NCBI RefSeq assembly: GCF_004004565.1
Contig: NZ_SACM01000002.1
Coordinates: 496,001-560,000, forward strand
Direction: 5' to 3'
Length of the DNA stretch: 64,000 bases
DNA from: Inhella crocodyli
GTDB lineage: Bacteria; Pseudomonadota; Gammaproteobacteria; Burkholderiales; Burkholderiaceae_C
The stretch's first letter is position 1; the number at the start of each line of letters is the position of its first letter. Below the pieces are notes generated by a model. That model was given only the letters and a program-made list of their open reading frames with translations, did no database searches and was not told where the DNA came from. Positions 45,557 to 55,852 of this stretch are shown here, in pieces. Made by a program: the position numbers and the translations under genes.

Positions 45557-46780
45557 ATGCACCCGCAAGCCGCCACGCTGTGGCCCCACCCCCGTTGGCT
45601 CTTGGCCGTGCTGCTGGCCGGCCTGGGCATGCTCGGTCCCTTCAGCATCGACACCTACCTGCCGGCCTTCGAGGGCATCGCACGCAGCACGGGCGCCACG
45701 CCGGTGCAACTGCAGCAGACCCTGTCCAGCTACCTGCTGGGCTTTGCGGTGATGAACCTGTTCCACGGCGCCTTGAGCGACGCCATCGGCCGCCGGCCCG
45801 TGGTGCTGGCCGGCTTGGGCGTGTTCACGCTCGCGTCCGCGGGGTGTGCGCTGTCCAGCACGATCGAAGGCTTGATCTTCTGGCGCGCGGTGCAAGGCAT
45901 GTGCGCGGGCGCCGGCATGGTGGTGTCGCGCGCCGTCATTCGCGACCTGTTCCCGCCGAGCGAGGCGCAGCGGGTGATGTCGCAGGTCACCATCTTCTTC
46001 GGCGTGGCGCCGGCCATCGCGCCGCTGCTGGGTGGCTACCTGTACGTGCACGCCGATTGGCACGCCATCTTCTGGTTCCTGACCGGCGTGGGCGCCGTGC
46101 TGCTGCTCATCAACCTGCGGGCCCTGCCGGAAAGCCTGCCGCCGGCCAGCAAGCAGGAATTCGCCGTGCGGCCGCTCATGCAGGGCTACGCCAGCCTGCT
46201 GAAGAGCCCGCGCTTCCTGCTGCTGGTGATGGCCAGTGGCATTCCCTTCAACAGCATGTTCCTGTACGTGCTGGCCGCGCCCGAGTACCTGGGGCGCCAC
46301 CTGGGCCTGGGGCCCACCCAGTTCTTTTGGTTCTTCCTGTGCACCATTGGCGGCATCATGGGCGGCGCCGCCTGGAGCGGACGCGTGGCCGGCAAGATGA
46401 AGCCCGAGTCGCAGATTCGGCGCGGCTTCACGCTGATGCTCGTGGGCGTGCTGGCCAACCTGCTCTTGGTCAGCGTGGCACCGCAGCACGCGCGCTGGAG
46501 CCTGCCGCTGATCGGCCTGTTCAGCCTGGGCTGGGCCTTCATGGTGCCGGTCGTCACCATCATGGTCCTGGACGAGAACCCGGAGCGCCGCGGCATGGCC
46601 TCGTCGCTGCAGTCGGCGCTGTCGGCGGCGGCCAACGCGCTGGTGGCCGGCGCGCTGGTGCCCCTGGTCATGCACTCTTTGCAGGCCTTGGCCTTGACGG
46701 CGGTCGGCTTCCTGATGGTGGGCCTGGTGGCCTGGCAATGGGTGCGCCGCCTGCCCCGCATCGGCCGAACTGGGGCCTGA
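45557..46780 (+). CDS. Bcr/CflA-type MFS drug efflux transporter
   Basis: A 407-residue protein with 12 predicted membrane helices. Features of the Bcr/CflA drug-proton antiporters are GPFSIDTYLPAFEGIA in the first span, GALSDAIGRRPVVLAGL between spans 2 and 3, and FWRAVQGMCAGAGMVVSRAVIRDLF in spans 4-5. The start is ATG 45557, 22 bases after rnpB, so it could be read through from that gene. The drug specificity is not predictable. Confidence 0.93.
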   Translation: MHPQAATLWPHPRWLLAVLLAGLGMLGPFSIDTYLPAFEGIARSTGATPVQLQQTLSSYLLGFAVMNLFHGALSDAIGRRPVVLAGLGVFTLASAGCALSSTIEGLIFWRAVQGMCAGAGMVVSRAVIRDLFPPSEAQRVMSQVTIFFGVAPAIAPLLGGYLYVHADWHAIFWFLTGVGAVLLLINLRALPESLPPASKQEFAVRPLMQGYASLLKSPRFLLLVMASGIPFNSMFLYVLAAPEYLGRHLGLGPTQFFWFFLCTIGGIMGGAAWSGRVAGKMKPESQIRRGFTLMLVGVLANLLLVSVAPQHARWSLPLIGLFSLGWAFMVPVVTIMVLDENPERRGMASSLQSALSAAANALVAGALVPLVMHSLQALALTAVGFLMVGLVAWQWVRRLPRIGRTGA

Positions 46781-46827
46781 TTCCCGTTCAATTCAAGTGG
46801 GCCGGCGCGGCGGCCGATGATGGCGGC

Positions 46828-47706
46828 ATGAACTGCCCTTCGCGTCCGACCCTCCTGCCGCCCCTCGCGGCGCTGTGCCTGGCCCTGGCCGCCCTGCCGG
46901 GGGCCCAAGCGCAGGAGTCCGACCTGCGCCAGCGCCTGGCCGAGCGCCTGGCGCAACCCGACGCGACCGGTGCGGTCAAGGCCGTGAACCGCGGCGCGAC
47001 CCGACCGGGCCCGGCCAAGGCGGCCGCGCCCAAGGTGCGCTGGGGCTACACGGGCGAGGGCGCACCGGAACGCTGGGCAGAGATCGACCCGGCCAATCGC
47101 CTGTGCGGCGTCGGCACCCGGCAATCGCCCATCGACCTGCGCGACACCTTCAAGGTCGACCTCGACAAGATTCAGTTCGACTACAGGCCCAGCGGCTTCT
47201 CGGTGTTGGACAACGGCCGCACCGTGCACGTGGCGGTGGAGCCGGGCAATCACCTGACGGTGCAAGGGGTGCGCTACGCCCTGACGCACTTCCACTTCCG
47301 CCGGCCCAGCGAGGAGCGCATCCAGGGCAAGCAGTTCGACATGTCGGTGCAGCTCTTCCACCAGAACGAGGCCGGCCGCCTGGCCGTGCTGACCGTGCTC
47401 CTGGAGCGCGGAGACGACCAACCGGTCGTGCAGCAGGTCTGGAACCACCTGCCGCTGGAGAAGGGCGACACGCAGAAGGGCCTGGTGCCCATGGACCTCT
47501 CGGCCCTGCTGCCCAGCGACCCGGCCTACTTCACCTACATGGGCAGCTTGACCACCCCCCCTTGTACCGAGGGCGTGCTCTGGTTGGTGATGCGCCAGCC
47601 CGTGGGCATCAGCGCCCAGCAGCTGGCGATCTTCGAGAAGCTCTACCCGATGAACGCCCGGCCGATCCAGGCCGGCTCGGGCCGCATCGTCAAAGAAAGC
47701 CTGTGA
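46828..47706 (+). CDS. Alpha-carbonic-anhydrase-like periplasmic protein with altered zinc site
   Basis: A 292-residue protein with a Sec signal (LAALCLALAALPGAQAQ). An ~45-residue linker leads to an alpha-CA domain with WGYTGEGAPERW, RQSPIDLRD, the LTHFHFRRPSEE strand and LTTPPCTEGVLWLVM. The three zinc histidines of human CA II (94, 96, 119) map to His156, Arg158 and Gln175, so two of three are lost. A His at 154 may partly compensate. It is probably not a normal carbonic anhydrase and may be a binding protein. The start is ATG 46828. The end overlaps the convergent membrane protein gene by 17 bases. Confidence 0.85.
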   Translation: MNCPSRPTLLPPLAALCLALAALPGAQAQESDLRQRLAERLAQPDATGAVKAVNRGATRPGPAKAAAPKVRWGYTGEGAPERWAEIDPANRLCGVGTRQSPIDLRDTFKVDLDKIQFDYRPSGFSVLDNGRTVHVAVEPGNHLTVQGVRYALTHFHFRRPSEERIQGKQFDMSVQLFHQNEAGRLAVLTVLLERGDDQPVVQQVWNHLPLEKGDTQKGLVPMDLSALLPSDPAYFTYMGSLTTPPCTEGVLWLVMRQPVGISAQQLAIFEKLYPMNARPIQAGSGRIVKESL

Positions 47707-48040
47707 GCCACTGACGCGACGCGGCCACGGCCGCGTGCCAGTCGGGCGCCGCGCCCGCTGCCCCCAAGCCCCACAGGCCCGCCGCGAGCAGCGCGCACAG
47801 CAGCGCGCTGCCGATCAGCGCGCGCAAGACCCAGCCCCCAGCCAGCGCCCAGCGGCTGGGCTGGGACAGCCCGTACACCGCCGGCGGCGCCGGCCGCCAG
47901 GCCGCAAAGCCTTGCGCCACCACGCCGGCGCCCAAGAGCACGGCCAGCGTGGCCCAGGGCAACTGGGTCAGGACGCGGGCGGTCAACGCCAGGGCGCTCA
48001 GGGCCACGGCAAGCAGCAGGTGTTGGGCAAGGCGGGACAT
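47690..48040 (-). CDS. Small hypothetical membrane protein
   Basis: A 116-residue protein with three to four hydrophobic segments (HLLLAVALSALALTARVL, LAVLLGAGVVAQGFAAW, WVLRALIGSALLCALLAAGLWGLG). Its third-position G/C use is like its neighbours, which supports a real gene. No family is recognised. It converges on the carbonic-anhydrase-like gene with a 17-base overlap and starts on the edge of the dcw control region. Confidence 0.6.
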   Translation of the reverse strand: MSRLAQHLLLAVALSALALTARVLTQLPWATLAVLLGAGVVAQGFAAWRPAPPAVYGLSQPSRWALAGGWVLRALIGSALLCALLAAGLWGLGAAGAAPDWHAAVAASRQWLTGFL

Positions 48041-48250
48041 GGTGGTGCGGGGAGGCGGGCGGCCAGCATGCTACGGGGACATCCTTAGTTCCTGAGAGAG
48101 TACTTTTGCTAACCCTCGCAAGTGCTTCATTTGTTTCAGTTTTTACCGTTGAACCCTGTTCAAAAACGCAGGCTAAGTGCTTGATGCGCTTGTACTTTTT
48201 CGTGTTTTAGGGGGTCGCCAAGGCTTCGCTAGGAGGTAAAGTAGAAAAAA

Positions 48251-48266
48251 GTGGGATAAACGGGAA
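48251..48266 (+). promoter_or_regulatory. Probable MraZ-binding repeats upstream of mraZ
   Basis: TGGGA and CGGGA repeats are spaced by 10 bases just before mraZ. MraZ of other bacteria binds TGGGN repeats with this period to repress its own operon. The whole 241-base gap (48041-48281) is clearly AT-richer than the rest of the window. It contains promoter-like pieces (TTGAAC at 48149, TTGATG at 48181, TAAAGT at 48237), but no pair is good enough to call. Confidence 0.55.
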
Positions 48267-48281
48267 AAGCGAAGCGTCATC

Positions 48282-48722
48282 GTGGCAACTGGGGTGTTCA
48301 CCGGACCGTCGGCCTTGGCCATGGATGCCAAGGGGCGTCTGGCCATGCCCACGCGGCACCGCGAGCCCCTGCAGGCCCTGTGCGGTGGCCGCTTGACCCT
48401 GACCAAGCACCCCAGCGGCTGCTTGATGCTGATCCCCGAGCCCACCTGGCAGGCCATGCTGGAGGAGCTGCTCAAGCTGCCCATGGAAGCCGCCGGCTGG
48501 CGCCGCTTCTTGCTGGGCAGCGCCCAAGAGGCCGAGATGGACGGCGCCGGGCGCCTGCTCATCGCGCCCGAACTGCGCACCTTCGCCAAGCTGCAGCGCG
48601 ACCTGATGCTGATGGGCGTGGGTCGTCACTTCGAGCTGTGGGACGCCGCCACCTACGCACTGGACGAGGCCAAGACCATGGACTCGCCCATGCCCGATTC
48701 GCTGAAATCTTTCGTCTTCTGA
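48282..48722 (+). CDS. mraZ: Transcriptional regulator MraZ
   Basis: MraZ is the SpoVT/AbrB-type regulator at the head of the dcw cluster. The 146-residue protein has two swapped-hairpin repeats, each with its signature: [14 protein letters not shown] near residue 14 and [13 protein letters not shown] near residue 86. The GTG at 48282 is used. A second GTG at 48294 gives the family-like start VFTGPSAL and may be the true start; neither has a strong Shine-Dalgarno. Probably autoregulated through the repeats just upstream. Confidence 0.94.
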   Translation: MATGVFTGPSALAMDAKGRLAMPTRHREPLQALCGGRLTLTKHPSGCLMLIPEPTWQAMLEELLKLPMEAAGWRRFLLGSAQEAEMDGAGRLLIAPELRTFAKLQRDLMLMGVGRHFELWDAATYALDEAKTMDSPMPDSLKSFVF

Positions 48723-48732
48723 AGGGGTGGCG

Positions 48733-49677
48733 ATGACGGACACCCTGAGCCCGGCCGCCGAACGGGCCCACGCCACCGTGCTGCTGCACGAGGCGGTGGA
48801 CGCCCTGCTGCACGCCGAGGCCAACCCCAACGGCGTCTACGTGGACGGCACCTTCGGCCGCGGCGGGCACAGCCGCCTGCTGCTGTCGCGCCTGGGGCCG
48901 CACGGCCGGCTGATCGCGCTGGACCGCGACCCCGACGCCCGCGCCGCCGCCGCGCAAATCCAGGACGCCCGCTTCTCGCTGCACCACGCCCGCTTCTCCG
49001 AGGTGGCCGAGGTGCTGGCCGAGCTCCACGTGCCCGCCATCCACGGGCTGCTGCTCGACGTGGGCGTGTCCAGCCCGCAGATCGACGAACCCAGCCGCGG
49101 CTTCTCGTTCCGCAACGACGGGCCGCTGGACATGCGCATGGACCCGACGCGCGGCGAGTCGGCCGCTGACTTTTTGGCCCGCGCCGACGTGCGCACCTTG
49201 ACGGAGGTGATCAAACACCATGGCGAAGAACGGTTTGCTTTCAAGATTGCAACGGCGCTTGTGGCTCGCCGCGACGCAGGGCACCCTCTCACCCGCACCC
49301 GCGAGCTGGCCGAGCTCGTGGGCCAGGTCGTCAAAACCCGCGAGCCGGGCCAGGACCCTGCGACACGCACGTTTCAGGCTCTACGGATTCACGTCAATGC
49401 CGAGCTTGAAGAGCTCCAGGGCGCCCTGAACGCGGCCCTGTCCGTGCTGGCGCCCGGCGGTCGTTTGGCCGTGATCAGCTTCCACTCGCTGGAAGACCGC
49501 ATGGTCAAGCGCTTCATCACCGCGCACAGCAAGGACGAGCCCGACCGCAACGCCCCCTTTGCGCCGCCCAAGGCGCTGCCGCTGCGCGCCGTCGCCCGCA
49601 TCCACCCCGGCGACGCCGAGGTGGCCGCCAACCCCCGTTCTCGCTCGGCCGTGTTGCGCGTGGCCGAGAAGCTTTGA
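48733..49677 (+). CDS. rsmH: 16S rRNA (cytosine(1402)-N(4))-methyltransferase
   Basis: RsmH (MraW) methylates C1402 of 16S rRNA. The 314-residue protein shows [14 protein letters not shown], the SAM-binding [31 protein letters not shown] and [17 protein letters not shown] 48733 is chosen, after a GAAGGGG box; GTG 48727 is also in frame. Codon use dips between about 49200 and 49400, with more A/T than the flanks. Confidence 0.97.
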   Translation: MTDTLSPAAERAHATVLLHEAVDALLHAEANPNGVYVDGTFGRGGHSRLLLSRLGPHGRLIALDRDPDARAAAAQIQDARFSLHHARFSEVAEVLAELHVPAIHGLLLDVGVSSPQIDEPSRGFSFRNDGPLDMRMDPTRGESAADFLARADVRTLTEVIKHHGEERFAFKIATALVARRDAGHPLTRTRELAELVGQVVKTREPGQDPATRTFQALRIHVNAELEELQGALNAALSVLAPGGRLAVISFHSLEDRMVKRFITAHSKDEPDRNAPFAPPKALPLRAVARIHPGDAEVAANPRSRSAVLRVAEKL

Positions 49678-49680
49678 TCT

Positions 49681-49989
49681 ATGTGGGTCCGCATGAACGT
49701 CCTGCTGTTGATCGCCCTCGTGGTGTCCGCCGTGCTGCTGGTGCGTCAAACCTACGAGGGGCGCCGCCTGTTCGCTGACTTGGAGCGCGCCAAGGCCGAA
49801 ACGCGCAAGCTGGAGGCCGACGTGCACCGCCTCCAGGCCGAGCGCGAGGGCGAGGCCACGAACCTGCGCGTCGAGCAGCTCGCGCGGGACCGCCTGCAAA
49901 TGCGCCCCATCACCCCGGCCTTGACCCTCGGCGCGGCGGCGTCGGCGGCGCCGGCGGCGTCCACGCCGGCCTCGGGGAGCGTGCGATGA
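49681..49989 (+). CDS. ftsL: Cell division protein FtsL
   Basis: A 102-residue bitopic protein of the FtsQLB divisome complex: a short cytoplasmic start, one membrane helix (NVLLLIALVVSAVLLV), then a coiled coil (about 27-66). The Ala/Ser/Pro tail is non-conserved. It sits between rsmH and ftsI, overlapping ftsI by four bases, which is the standard dcw place for ftsL. Confidence 0.92.
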   Translation: MWVRMNVLLLIALVVSAVLLVRQTYEGRRLFADLERAKAETRKLEADVHRLQAEREGEATNLRVEQLARDRLQMRPITPALTLGAAASAAPAASTPASGSVR

Positions 49990-51779
49990 GCTGGTTCGGC
50001 AAAAAGCAAGGCGACGCCGCCACCACCGTGTGCTACGGGCAAAGCCCGCTGCTCGCCAGCCCCACGCCCGTGCTGCGTTCGCGCGTGCTCCTGGCGCTGG
50101 TCGGCCTGTCGTTCGCCGGCCTGCTGGGCCGGGCCTTCTACGTGCAAATCTGGGCCGAGGACTTTTTCCAAGCCCAGGGCGAGGCGCGTTTTGCCGCCAC
50201 CCTGGAGCTGCCCGCCAGCCGCGGCCGCATCCAAGACCGCCACGGCAACGTGCTGGCCACCAGCGTGGCCACGCCCTCCATTTGGGCCGTTCCCCAAGAG
50301 GTGGACCCGGACCCGGGCCGCCGCGCCGAGCTGGCCAAGCTGCTGGGCCTGAAGCCCGCCGAGCTCGACGCCAAGTTGGACACCGAAGGTCGCTTCGCTT
50401 GGTTGCGCCGCCAGGTCGACGACGAAACCGCCCAAGCGGTGAAGAAGCTGGGCCTGAAGGGCGTCTACCAAGACCGCGAGTACCGCCGGCAGTACCCCGA
50501 AGGCGAGGCCAGCGCGCACGTCGTGGGCTTCACCAACCTCGAGGACAAGGGCCAAGAAGGCATCGAGCTGGCCTACCAAAAGAGCCTGCAGGGCAAAGAC
50601 GGTCGCCGCGAGGTGCTGCGCGACCGCCTGGGTCGCATCGTCGAGGACATGAACAACACCGTGCCCGCGCTGCACGGCCACGACGTGCAGCTCAGCCTGG
50701 ACGCCAAGGTGCAGTTCTTCGCCTACCAGTACGTGCGCGACGCCGTGGCCGAGCACAAGGCCAAGGCCGGCAGCGCCGTGGTGCTGGACGCGCAGACCGG
50801 CGAGATCCTGGCCCTGGCCAACTACCCCAGCTTCGACCCGAGCAACCGCAAGAACTTGACCGGCAACCAGCTGCGCAACCGCGCGCTGACCGACGTGTTC
50901 GAGCCGGGCTCCACCATGAAGCCGCTGGTCATCGCGCAGGCCCTGGAAAGCGGCCGCGTCAAGCCCGACACCGTGTTCAACGTGGCCCCCCGCTCCGTCA
51001 CCATCAGCGGCTGGCACCCCACCGACGTGCACGCCTACGGCGACCTGACCGTGGCCGGGATCATCCAAAAGAGCAGCAACGTCGGCACGGTGAAGCTGGC
51101 CATGCAGATGCCGGCCAAGGAGCTGCACGAGGTGTTCAGTGGCGTGGGCCTGGGCCAACGCCCGCAGCTCGACTTCCCCGGCGCCGTCAGCGGCCGCCTG
51201 CGGCCCTACAAGAGCTGGCGGCCCATCGAACAGGCCACCATGAGCTTCGGCTACGGCCTGTCGGCCAGCCTGTTGCAACTCGCCCGCGCCTACACCGTCT
51301 TCGCCCACGACGGCGAGCTGCTGCCCATCACCCTGTCCAAGCGCCAGCCGGGTGAGGTGGTGCAAGGCGCCCGTGTCTTCTCCCCCGAAACCGCCCGCGC
51401 CGTGCGCGAAATGCTGCAGCTGGCCGCCAGCGAAGGTGGCACCGCGCCCAAGGCCCAGGTGCTGGGCTACAGCGTCGGCGGCAAGTCGGGCACGGCGCAC
51501 AAGAACGTCGAGGGCGGCAAGGGCTACGCCAGCAACAAGTACCGCAGCTGGTTCGTGGGCCTGGCGCCCATCAGCAAGCCGCGCATCGTGGTGGCCGTGA
51601 TGGTCGACGAGCCGAGCAACGGCGTTTACTACGGCGGCGCGGTGGCCGCGCCGGTGTTCAGCAAGGTCGTCGAGCACACCCTGCGCTTGATGGGCGTGCA
51701 GCCCGACCTGGACGTGCACAGCCAAATCGTCGCGCGCAATGCGCACAAGGGCGACGCGCCCGTGTTGGAGAGCTTCTGA
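49986..51779 (+). CDS. ftsI: Septal peptidoglycan transpeptidase FtsI (PBP3)
   Basis: A 597-residue class B penicillin-binding protein with one N-terminal membrane helix, a pedestal domain, and the transpeptidase domain. Catalytic motifs are Ser309-x-x-Lys312 (GSTMK), SSN at 363-365 and KSGT at 500-503. It cross-links septal peptidoglycan with FtsW. It overlaps ftsL and murE. Confidence 0.97.
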   Translation: MSWFGKKQGDAATTVCYGQSPLLASPTPVLRSRVLLALVGLSFAGLLGRAFYVQIWAEDFFQAQGEARFAATLELPASRGRIQDRHGNVLATSVATPSIWAVPQEVDPDPGRRAELAKLLGLKPAELDAKLDTEGRFAWLRRQVDDETAQAVKKLGLKGVYQDREYRRQYPEGEASAHVVGFTNLEDKGQEGIELAYQKSLQGKDGRREVLRDRLGRIVEDMNNTVPALHGHDVQLSLDAKVQFFAYQYVRDAVAEHKAKAGSAVVLDAQTGEILALANYPSFDPSNRKNLTGNQLRNRALTDVFEPGSTMKPLVIAQALESGRVKPDTVFNVAPRSVTISGWHPTDVHAYGDLTVAGIIQKSSNVGTVKLAMQMPAKELHEVFSGVGLGQRPQLDFPGAVSGRLRPYKSWRPIEQATMSFGYGLSASLLQLARAYTVFAHDGELLPITLSKRQPGEVVQGARVFSPETARAVREMLQLAASEGGTAPKAQVLGYSVGGKSGTAHKNVEGGKGYASNKYRSWFVGLAPISKPRIVVAVMVDEPSNGVYYGGAVAAPVFSKVVEHTLRLMGVQPDLDVHSQIVARNAHKGDAPVLESF

Positions 51780-53278
51780 TGGGCACGACCGCGTTGAAGA
51801 GCCCCGACGCCGCCGTTCGCTGGCTGCAGCAGTGGTGCACGGGCACCCTGCGCACCGACAGCCGCGCCGTGCAACCGGGCGACGCTTTCATCGCCTGGCC
51901 GGGCTACGCCAAAGACGGGCGCAGCTTCGTGGCCCAGGCCTTGGCCGCGGGCGCCTCGACCTGCTTGGTGGAGGCCGAAGGCCTGGCCGCTTTCGACTTC
52001 CACGACGCGCGCGTGGCCGCTTTGCCCGACCTCAAGCGCCACACCGGCGCCATCGCCGCGGCCTACCTGGACGCCCCGACCGAGGCCATCGACGTCGTGG
52101 CCGTCACCGGCACCAACGGCAAGACCAGCACCGCCTGGTGGACGGCCCAAGCCTTGAGCCTGGCCGGCCGGCGCTGCGGCGTGGTCGGCACCCTGGGCGT
52201 GGGCGAGCCGCCCAGCCCCGACGGCCGCCGCGCCGCCGCCATCGACTACACCGGCCTGACCACGCCCGACCCCGTGCGCCTGCAGCAGGGCTTTGCCGCC
52301 ATGCGCGACGCCGGCTTTGCGGCCTGCGCCATCGAGGCCAGCTCCATCGGCATCGAAGAGCACCGCTTGGCCGGCACGCGCATCGCCGTCGCCCAGTTCA
52401 CGAACTTCACGCAAGACCACCTCGACTACCACGGCGACATGGCCGCCTACTGGGCCGCCAAGCGCAAGCTCTTCGACTGGACCGGCCTGCGCGCCGCGGT
52501 GGTGAACGTGGACGACCCGCGCGGGGATGAACTGGCCGCCGAACTGTCTGGCCTGGACGTCTGGACGGTGGGTTTGGCGAACGTGGGTCAGATGGCGCGC
52601 TTGAGCGCCCGCGACGTGCACTACACCGCCCAGGGCCTGGCCTTCACGGTGGCCGAGGGCGCGCAGTGCGTGCCCGTGCAAACCGGCTTGATCGGCGACT
52701 ACAACGTGCACAACTGGTTGGGCGTGCTGGGCGCACTGCGCGCCTTGGGGATTGGCCTGGAAGACGCTGTTGCCGCTTGCGCGCCCGTCACGCCCGTGCC
52801 CGGCCGCATGCAGCGCATCGGCCACGGCCGCGAATTGCCGCTGGTCGTCGTGGACTACGCCCACACGCCCGACGCACTGGACAAGGCCCTCTCCGCCCTG
52901 AAGCCCCTGACCGCCGCGCGCGGCGGCCGCTTGCACGCCGTGTTCGGCTGCGGCGGCGACCGCGACCGCACGAAGCGCCCCTTGATGGGCGCCATCGCCG
53001 CCCGCGTGGCCGACCGCGTGGTGATCACCAGCGACAACCCCCGCACCGAAGACCCGGCGCGCATCCTGGCCGACATCGCGGCCGCCGCGCCGCAAGCGAT
53101 GCAGCAGGCCGACCGGGCCTTGGCCATCCGCGAGGCCGTGCTGGCCGCCGACGCGCGCGACGTGATCGTCGTGGCCGGCAAGGGCCACGAGGACTACCAA
53201 GAAGTGCAGGGCGTGCGCCACCCCTTCGACGACGCGCAGGTGGCCCGCGCCGCGCTGCTGGAAAGGGCCGGCCTGTGA
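51779..53278 (+). CDS. murE: UDP-MurNAc-L-Ala-D-Glu:meso-diaminopimelate ligase
   Basis: A 499-residue Mur ligase that adds the third stem-peptide residue. The ATP loop is GTNGKTSTAWW, followed by a QDHLDYHG block. The meso-DAP specificity motif DNPR is in SDNPRTEDP, so the substrate is meso-DAP. It overlaps ftsI by one base and murF by four. Confidence 0.97.
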   Translation: MGTTALKSPDAAVRWLQQWCTGTLRTDSRAVQPGDAFIAWPGYAKDGRSFVAQALAAGASTCLVEAEGLAAFDFHDARVAALPDLKRHTGAIAAAYLDAPTEAIDVVAVTGTNGKTSTAWWTAQALSLAGRRCGVVGTLGVGEPPSPDGRRAAAIDYTGLTTPDPVRLQQGFAAMRDAGFAACAIEASSIGIEEHRLAGTRIAVAQFTNFTQDHLDYHGDMAAYWAAKRKLFDWTGLRAAVVNVDDPRGDELAAELSGLDVWTVGLANVGQMARLSARDVHYTAQGLAFTVAEGAQCVPVQTGLIGDYNVHNWLGVLGALRALGIGLEDAVAACAPVTPVPGRMQRIGHGRELPLVVVDYAHTPDALDKALSALKPLTAARGGRLHAVFGCGGDRDRTKRPLMGAIAARVADRVVITSDNPRTEDPARILADIAAAAPQAMQQADRALAIREAVLAADARDVIVVAGKGHEDYQEVQGVRHPFDDAQVARAALLERAGL

Positions 53279-54675
53279 ACTGGACCCTCGGCGAAGCCGC
53301 CCAGGCCCTGCAGGCGCGGGGCCTCACCGTGGCCCTGGTGGGCGACGCGGCGACGCCCTTCGCCCGCGTGCACACCGACACGCGCAGCCTGCAGCCGGGC
53401 GACCTGTTCGTCGCCCTGGTGGGCGAGCGCTTCGACGCGCACGACTTCCTGCCGCAGGCCCAGGCCGCTGGCGCCGTGGCCGCCGTGTCGGCGCGCCCGC
53501 TGCCCGCTGGCCTGCCGGGCTTGGTGGTGAGCGACACCCGCCAGGCCCTGATGCAGCTGGGTGGTGCCTGGCGCGCCCGCAAGCAGCTGCCTTTGATCGC
53601 CGTCACCGGCAGCAACGGCAAAACCACGGTCACGCAGATGCTGCACAGCATCCTGCGCGCCTGGGTGGGCGAGGGCGCCTTCGCCACCCAAGGCAACTTC
53701 AACAACGACGTGGGCCTGCCGCTCACCTTGCTCCGGCTCCGTCAAAACGAAGACGGGCAGTGGCACCGCGCGGGCGTCGTCGAGGTGGGCATGAACCACC
53801 CCGGCGAGATCGCCCCGCTCTCCAAGCTGGTCGCGCCCACCGTGGCCCTGGTGAACAACGCGCAGCGCGAGCACCAAGAGTTCATGGCCACGGTCGAGGC
53901 CACGGCGCACGAGAACGGCGCGGTGTTCGCCGCCCTGGGTCCGGCCGGCGTGGCGGTGTTCCCCGCCGACGACCCTTGCGCGCCCATTTGGTGGGAGCTG
54001 GCCGGCGACCGCCCCCACATGACCTTCGCCCGCACGGGCCAGGCCGACGTCACCGTCGACGCCCTCTGGGCCAGCACGGCCACCGGCGGCCACTGGGCGA
54101 TGCAGATCCACACGCCCGCCGGCGAGCTGCCCGTGGCCCTGCCCATGCCGGGCGAGCACAACCTGCGCAACGCGCTGGCGGCCACCGCCTGCGCGCTGGC
54201 GGCGGGCGCGCCGCTGGCCGCTATCCGCAGTGGGCTGGAGTCGTTCCAGGCCGCCAAGGGCCGCTCGCACCTGCAGCCCCTGCGCTGGAAGGGCGCCGAC
54301 GCGCGGCTCGTGGACGACAGCTACAACGCCAACCCCGACAGCGTGCGCGCCGCCATCGACCTGCTGGCCTCGCTGCCCGCGCCGCAGTGGCTGCTGCTGG
54401 GCGACATGGGCGAGGTGGGGGCCCAAGGCCCGGCCTTCCACGCCGAGGTCGGGGCTTACGCCAAGGCCCGGGGCATCGCCCACGTCTGGCTGGCCGGTGA
54501 GGCCTGCCTGCACGCGCTGGCCGCCTATGGCGCCGGCGCTCGCCACTTCGACGACGCCGCGGCCCTGGCCGCGCACCTGCGCGAAGGGCCGGCCGCCGCC
54601 AGCCTGCTCGTCAAGGGCTCGCGCTTCATGCGCATGGAACAGGCCGTGGCCGCCCTCAAGGAACTTTCCGAATGA
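53275..54675 (+). CDS. murF: UDP-MurNAc-tripeptide D-alanyl-D-alanine ligase
   Basis: A 466-residue Mur ligase that adds D-Ala-D-Ala. It has [14 protein letters not shown], the ATP loop [21 protein letters not shown] and [11 protein letters not shown]. The start is GTG 53275, overlapping the murE stop (GTGA), and the end overlaps the mraY ATG. Confidence 0.97.
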   Translation: MNWTLGEAAQALQARGLTVALVGDAATPFARVHTDTRSLQPGDLFVALVGERFDAHDFLPQAQAAGAVAAVSARPLPAGLPGLVVSDTRQALMQLGGAWRARKQLPLIAVTGSNGKTTVTQMLHSILRAWVGEGAFATQGNFNNDVGLPLTLLRLRQNEDGQWHRAGVVEVGMNHPGEIAPLSKLVAPTVALVNNAQREHQEFMATVEATAHENGAVFAALGPAGVAVFPADDPCAPIWWELAGDRPHMTFARTGQADVTVDALWASTATGGHWAMQIHTPAGELPVALPMPGEHNLRNALAATACALAAGAPLAAIRSGLESFQAAKGRSHLQPLRWKGADARLVDDSYNANPDSVRAAIDLLASLPAPQWLLLGDMGEVGAQGPAFHAEVGAYAKARGIAHVWLAGEACLHALAAYGAGARHFDDAAALAAHLREGPAAASLLVKGSRFMRMEQAVAALKELSE

Positions 54676-55850
54676 TTTACGCCCTGTCCGAGTGGCTGCA
54701 AGCGCTGTACCCCGAGTGGGGCTTCCTGCGCGTCTTCCAGTACATCACCTTCCGCGCCGTGATGGCCGCCATGACGGCACTGCTCATCGGCCTGGCCTTT
54801 GGGCCTTGGGTCATCCGCTACCTCACCAGCCTGAAGATCGGCCAGCCCGTGCGCGAGTACGGCGTGCAGTCGCACCTCAAGAAGAGCGGCACGCCCACCA
54901 TGGGCGGCGTGCTGATCTTGATCGGCATCGGCGTCAGCACCTTGCTGTGGTTCGACTGGACCAACCGCTTCGTCTGGGTGGTCATGATCGTCACCATGGG
55001 TTTCGGCGCCATCGGCTGGGTGGACGACTGGCGCAAGGTCGTCGACAAGAACCCCGAGGGCATGCGCAGCCGCGAGAAGTTTTTCTGGCAAACGCTCATC
55101 GGCCTGCTGGCGGCCTTCTACCTGGCGTTCTCGGTGTCGGAGACCAGCTTCCTGCGCGTGGTCGAGCTGTTCTACCGCTGGGTGGCCAGCGGCTTCTCCA
55201 CCGAATTGCCGCCCAAGGCCGACCTGCTGGTGCCCTTCTTCAAGACCATCAGCATGCCGCTGGGGGTCTGGGGCTTCATCCTGATGAGCTACTTCGTCAT
55301 CGTGGGGGCCAGCAACGCCGTCAACTTCACCGACGGCCTGGACGGCTTGGCCATCATGCCGGTGGTGCTGGTGGGCTCGGCGCTGGGCGTATTCGCCTAC
55401 GTCACCGGCTCCAGCGTGTTCAGCAAGTACCTGCTGTTCCCGCACATCCCGGGCAGTGGGGAGCTCCTGATCTTCTGCGCCGCCATGGCCGGTGCCGGCC
55501 TGGCCTTCCTGTGGTTCAACGCGCACCCGGCGCAGGTCTTCATGGGCGACGTCGGCGCACTGGCCCTGGGCGGTGCGCTGGGCACCATCGCCGTCATAAC
55601 CCGGCAAGAGATCGTGCTCGGGATCATGGGCGGCATCTTCGTGGCCGAGACCCTGAGCGTGATGCTGCAGGTCGGCTGGTTCAAGTACACGAAGAAGAAG
55701 TACGGCGAGGGCCGCCGCATCTTCAAGATGGCGCCGCTGCACCACCACTTTGAAAAGAGCGGCTGGACCGAGACGCAGGTCGTCATCCGCTTCTGGATCA
55801 TCACCATGCTGCTGTGCCTGGTGGGTTTGGCGTCCCTCAAGCTGCGCTGA
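54672..55850 (+). CDS. mraY: Phospho-MurNAc-pentapeptide transferase MraY
   Basis: A 392-residue inner-membrane enzyme with about ten helices that makes lipid I. The active-site blocks are [17 protein letters not shown] (the DD pair), and [10 protein letters not shown]. The [13 protein letters not shown] loop near the end is typical. It is slightly longer than the E. coli form (360), as usual in Burkholderiales. Confidence 0.98.
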   Translation: MIYALSEWLQALYPEWGFLRVFQYITFRAVMAAMTALLIGLAFGPWVIRYLTSLKIGQPVREYGVQSHLKKSGTPTMGGVLILIGIGVSTLLWFDWTNRFVWVVMIVTMGFGAIGWVDDWRKVVDKNPEGMRSREKFFWQTLIGLLAAFYLAFSVSETSFLRVVELFYRWVASGFSTELPPKADLLVPFFKTISMPLGVWGFILMSYFVIVGASNAVNFTDGLDGLAIMPVVLVGSALGVFAYVTGSSVFSKYLLFPHIPGSGELLIFCAAMAGAGLAFLWFNAHPAQVFMGDVGALALGGALGTIAVITRQEIVLGIMGGIFVAETLSVMLQVGWFKYTKKKYGEGRRIFKMAPLHHHFEKSGWTETQVVIRFWIITMLLCLVGLASLKLR

Positions 55851-55852
55851 AC

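Noticed and set aside
48173-48830. Minus-strand open frames opposite mraZ and its control region
   Set aside because: They are shadows of mraZ; the AT-rich part has no credible start site or protein family.
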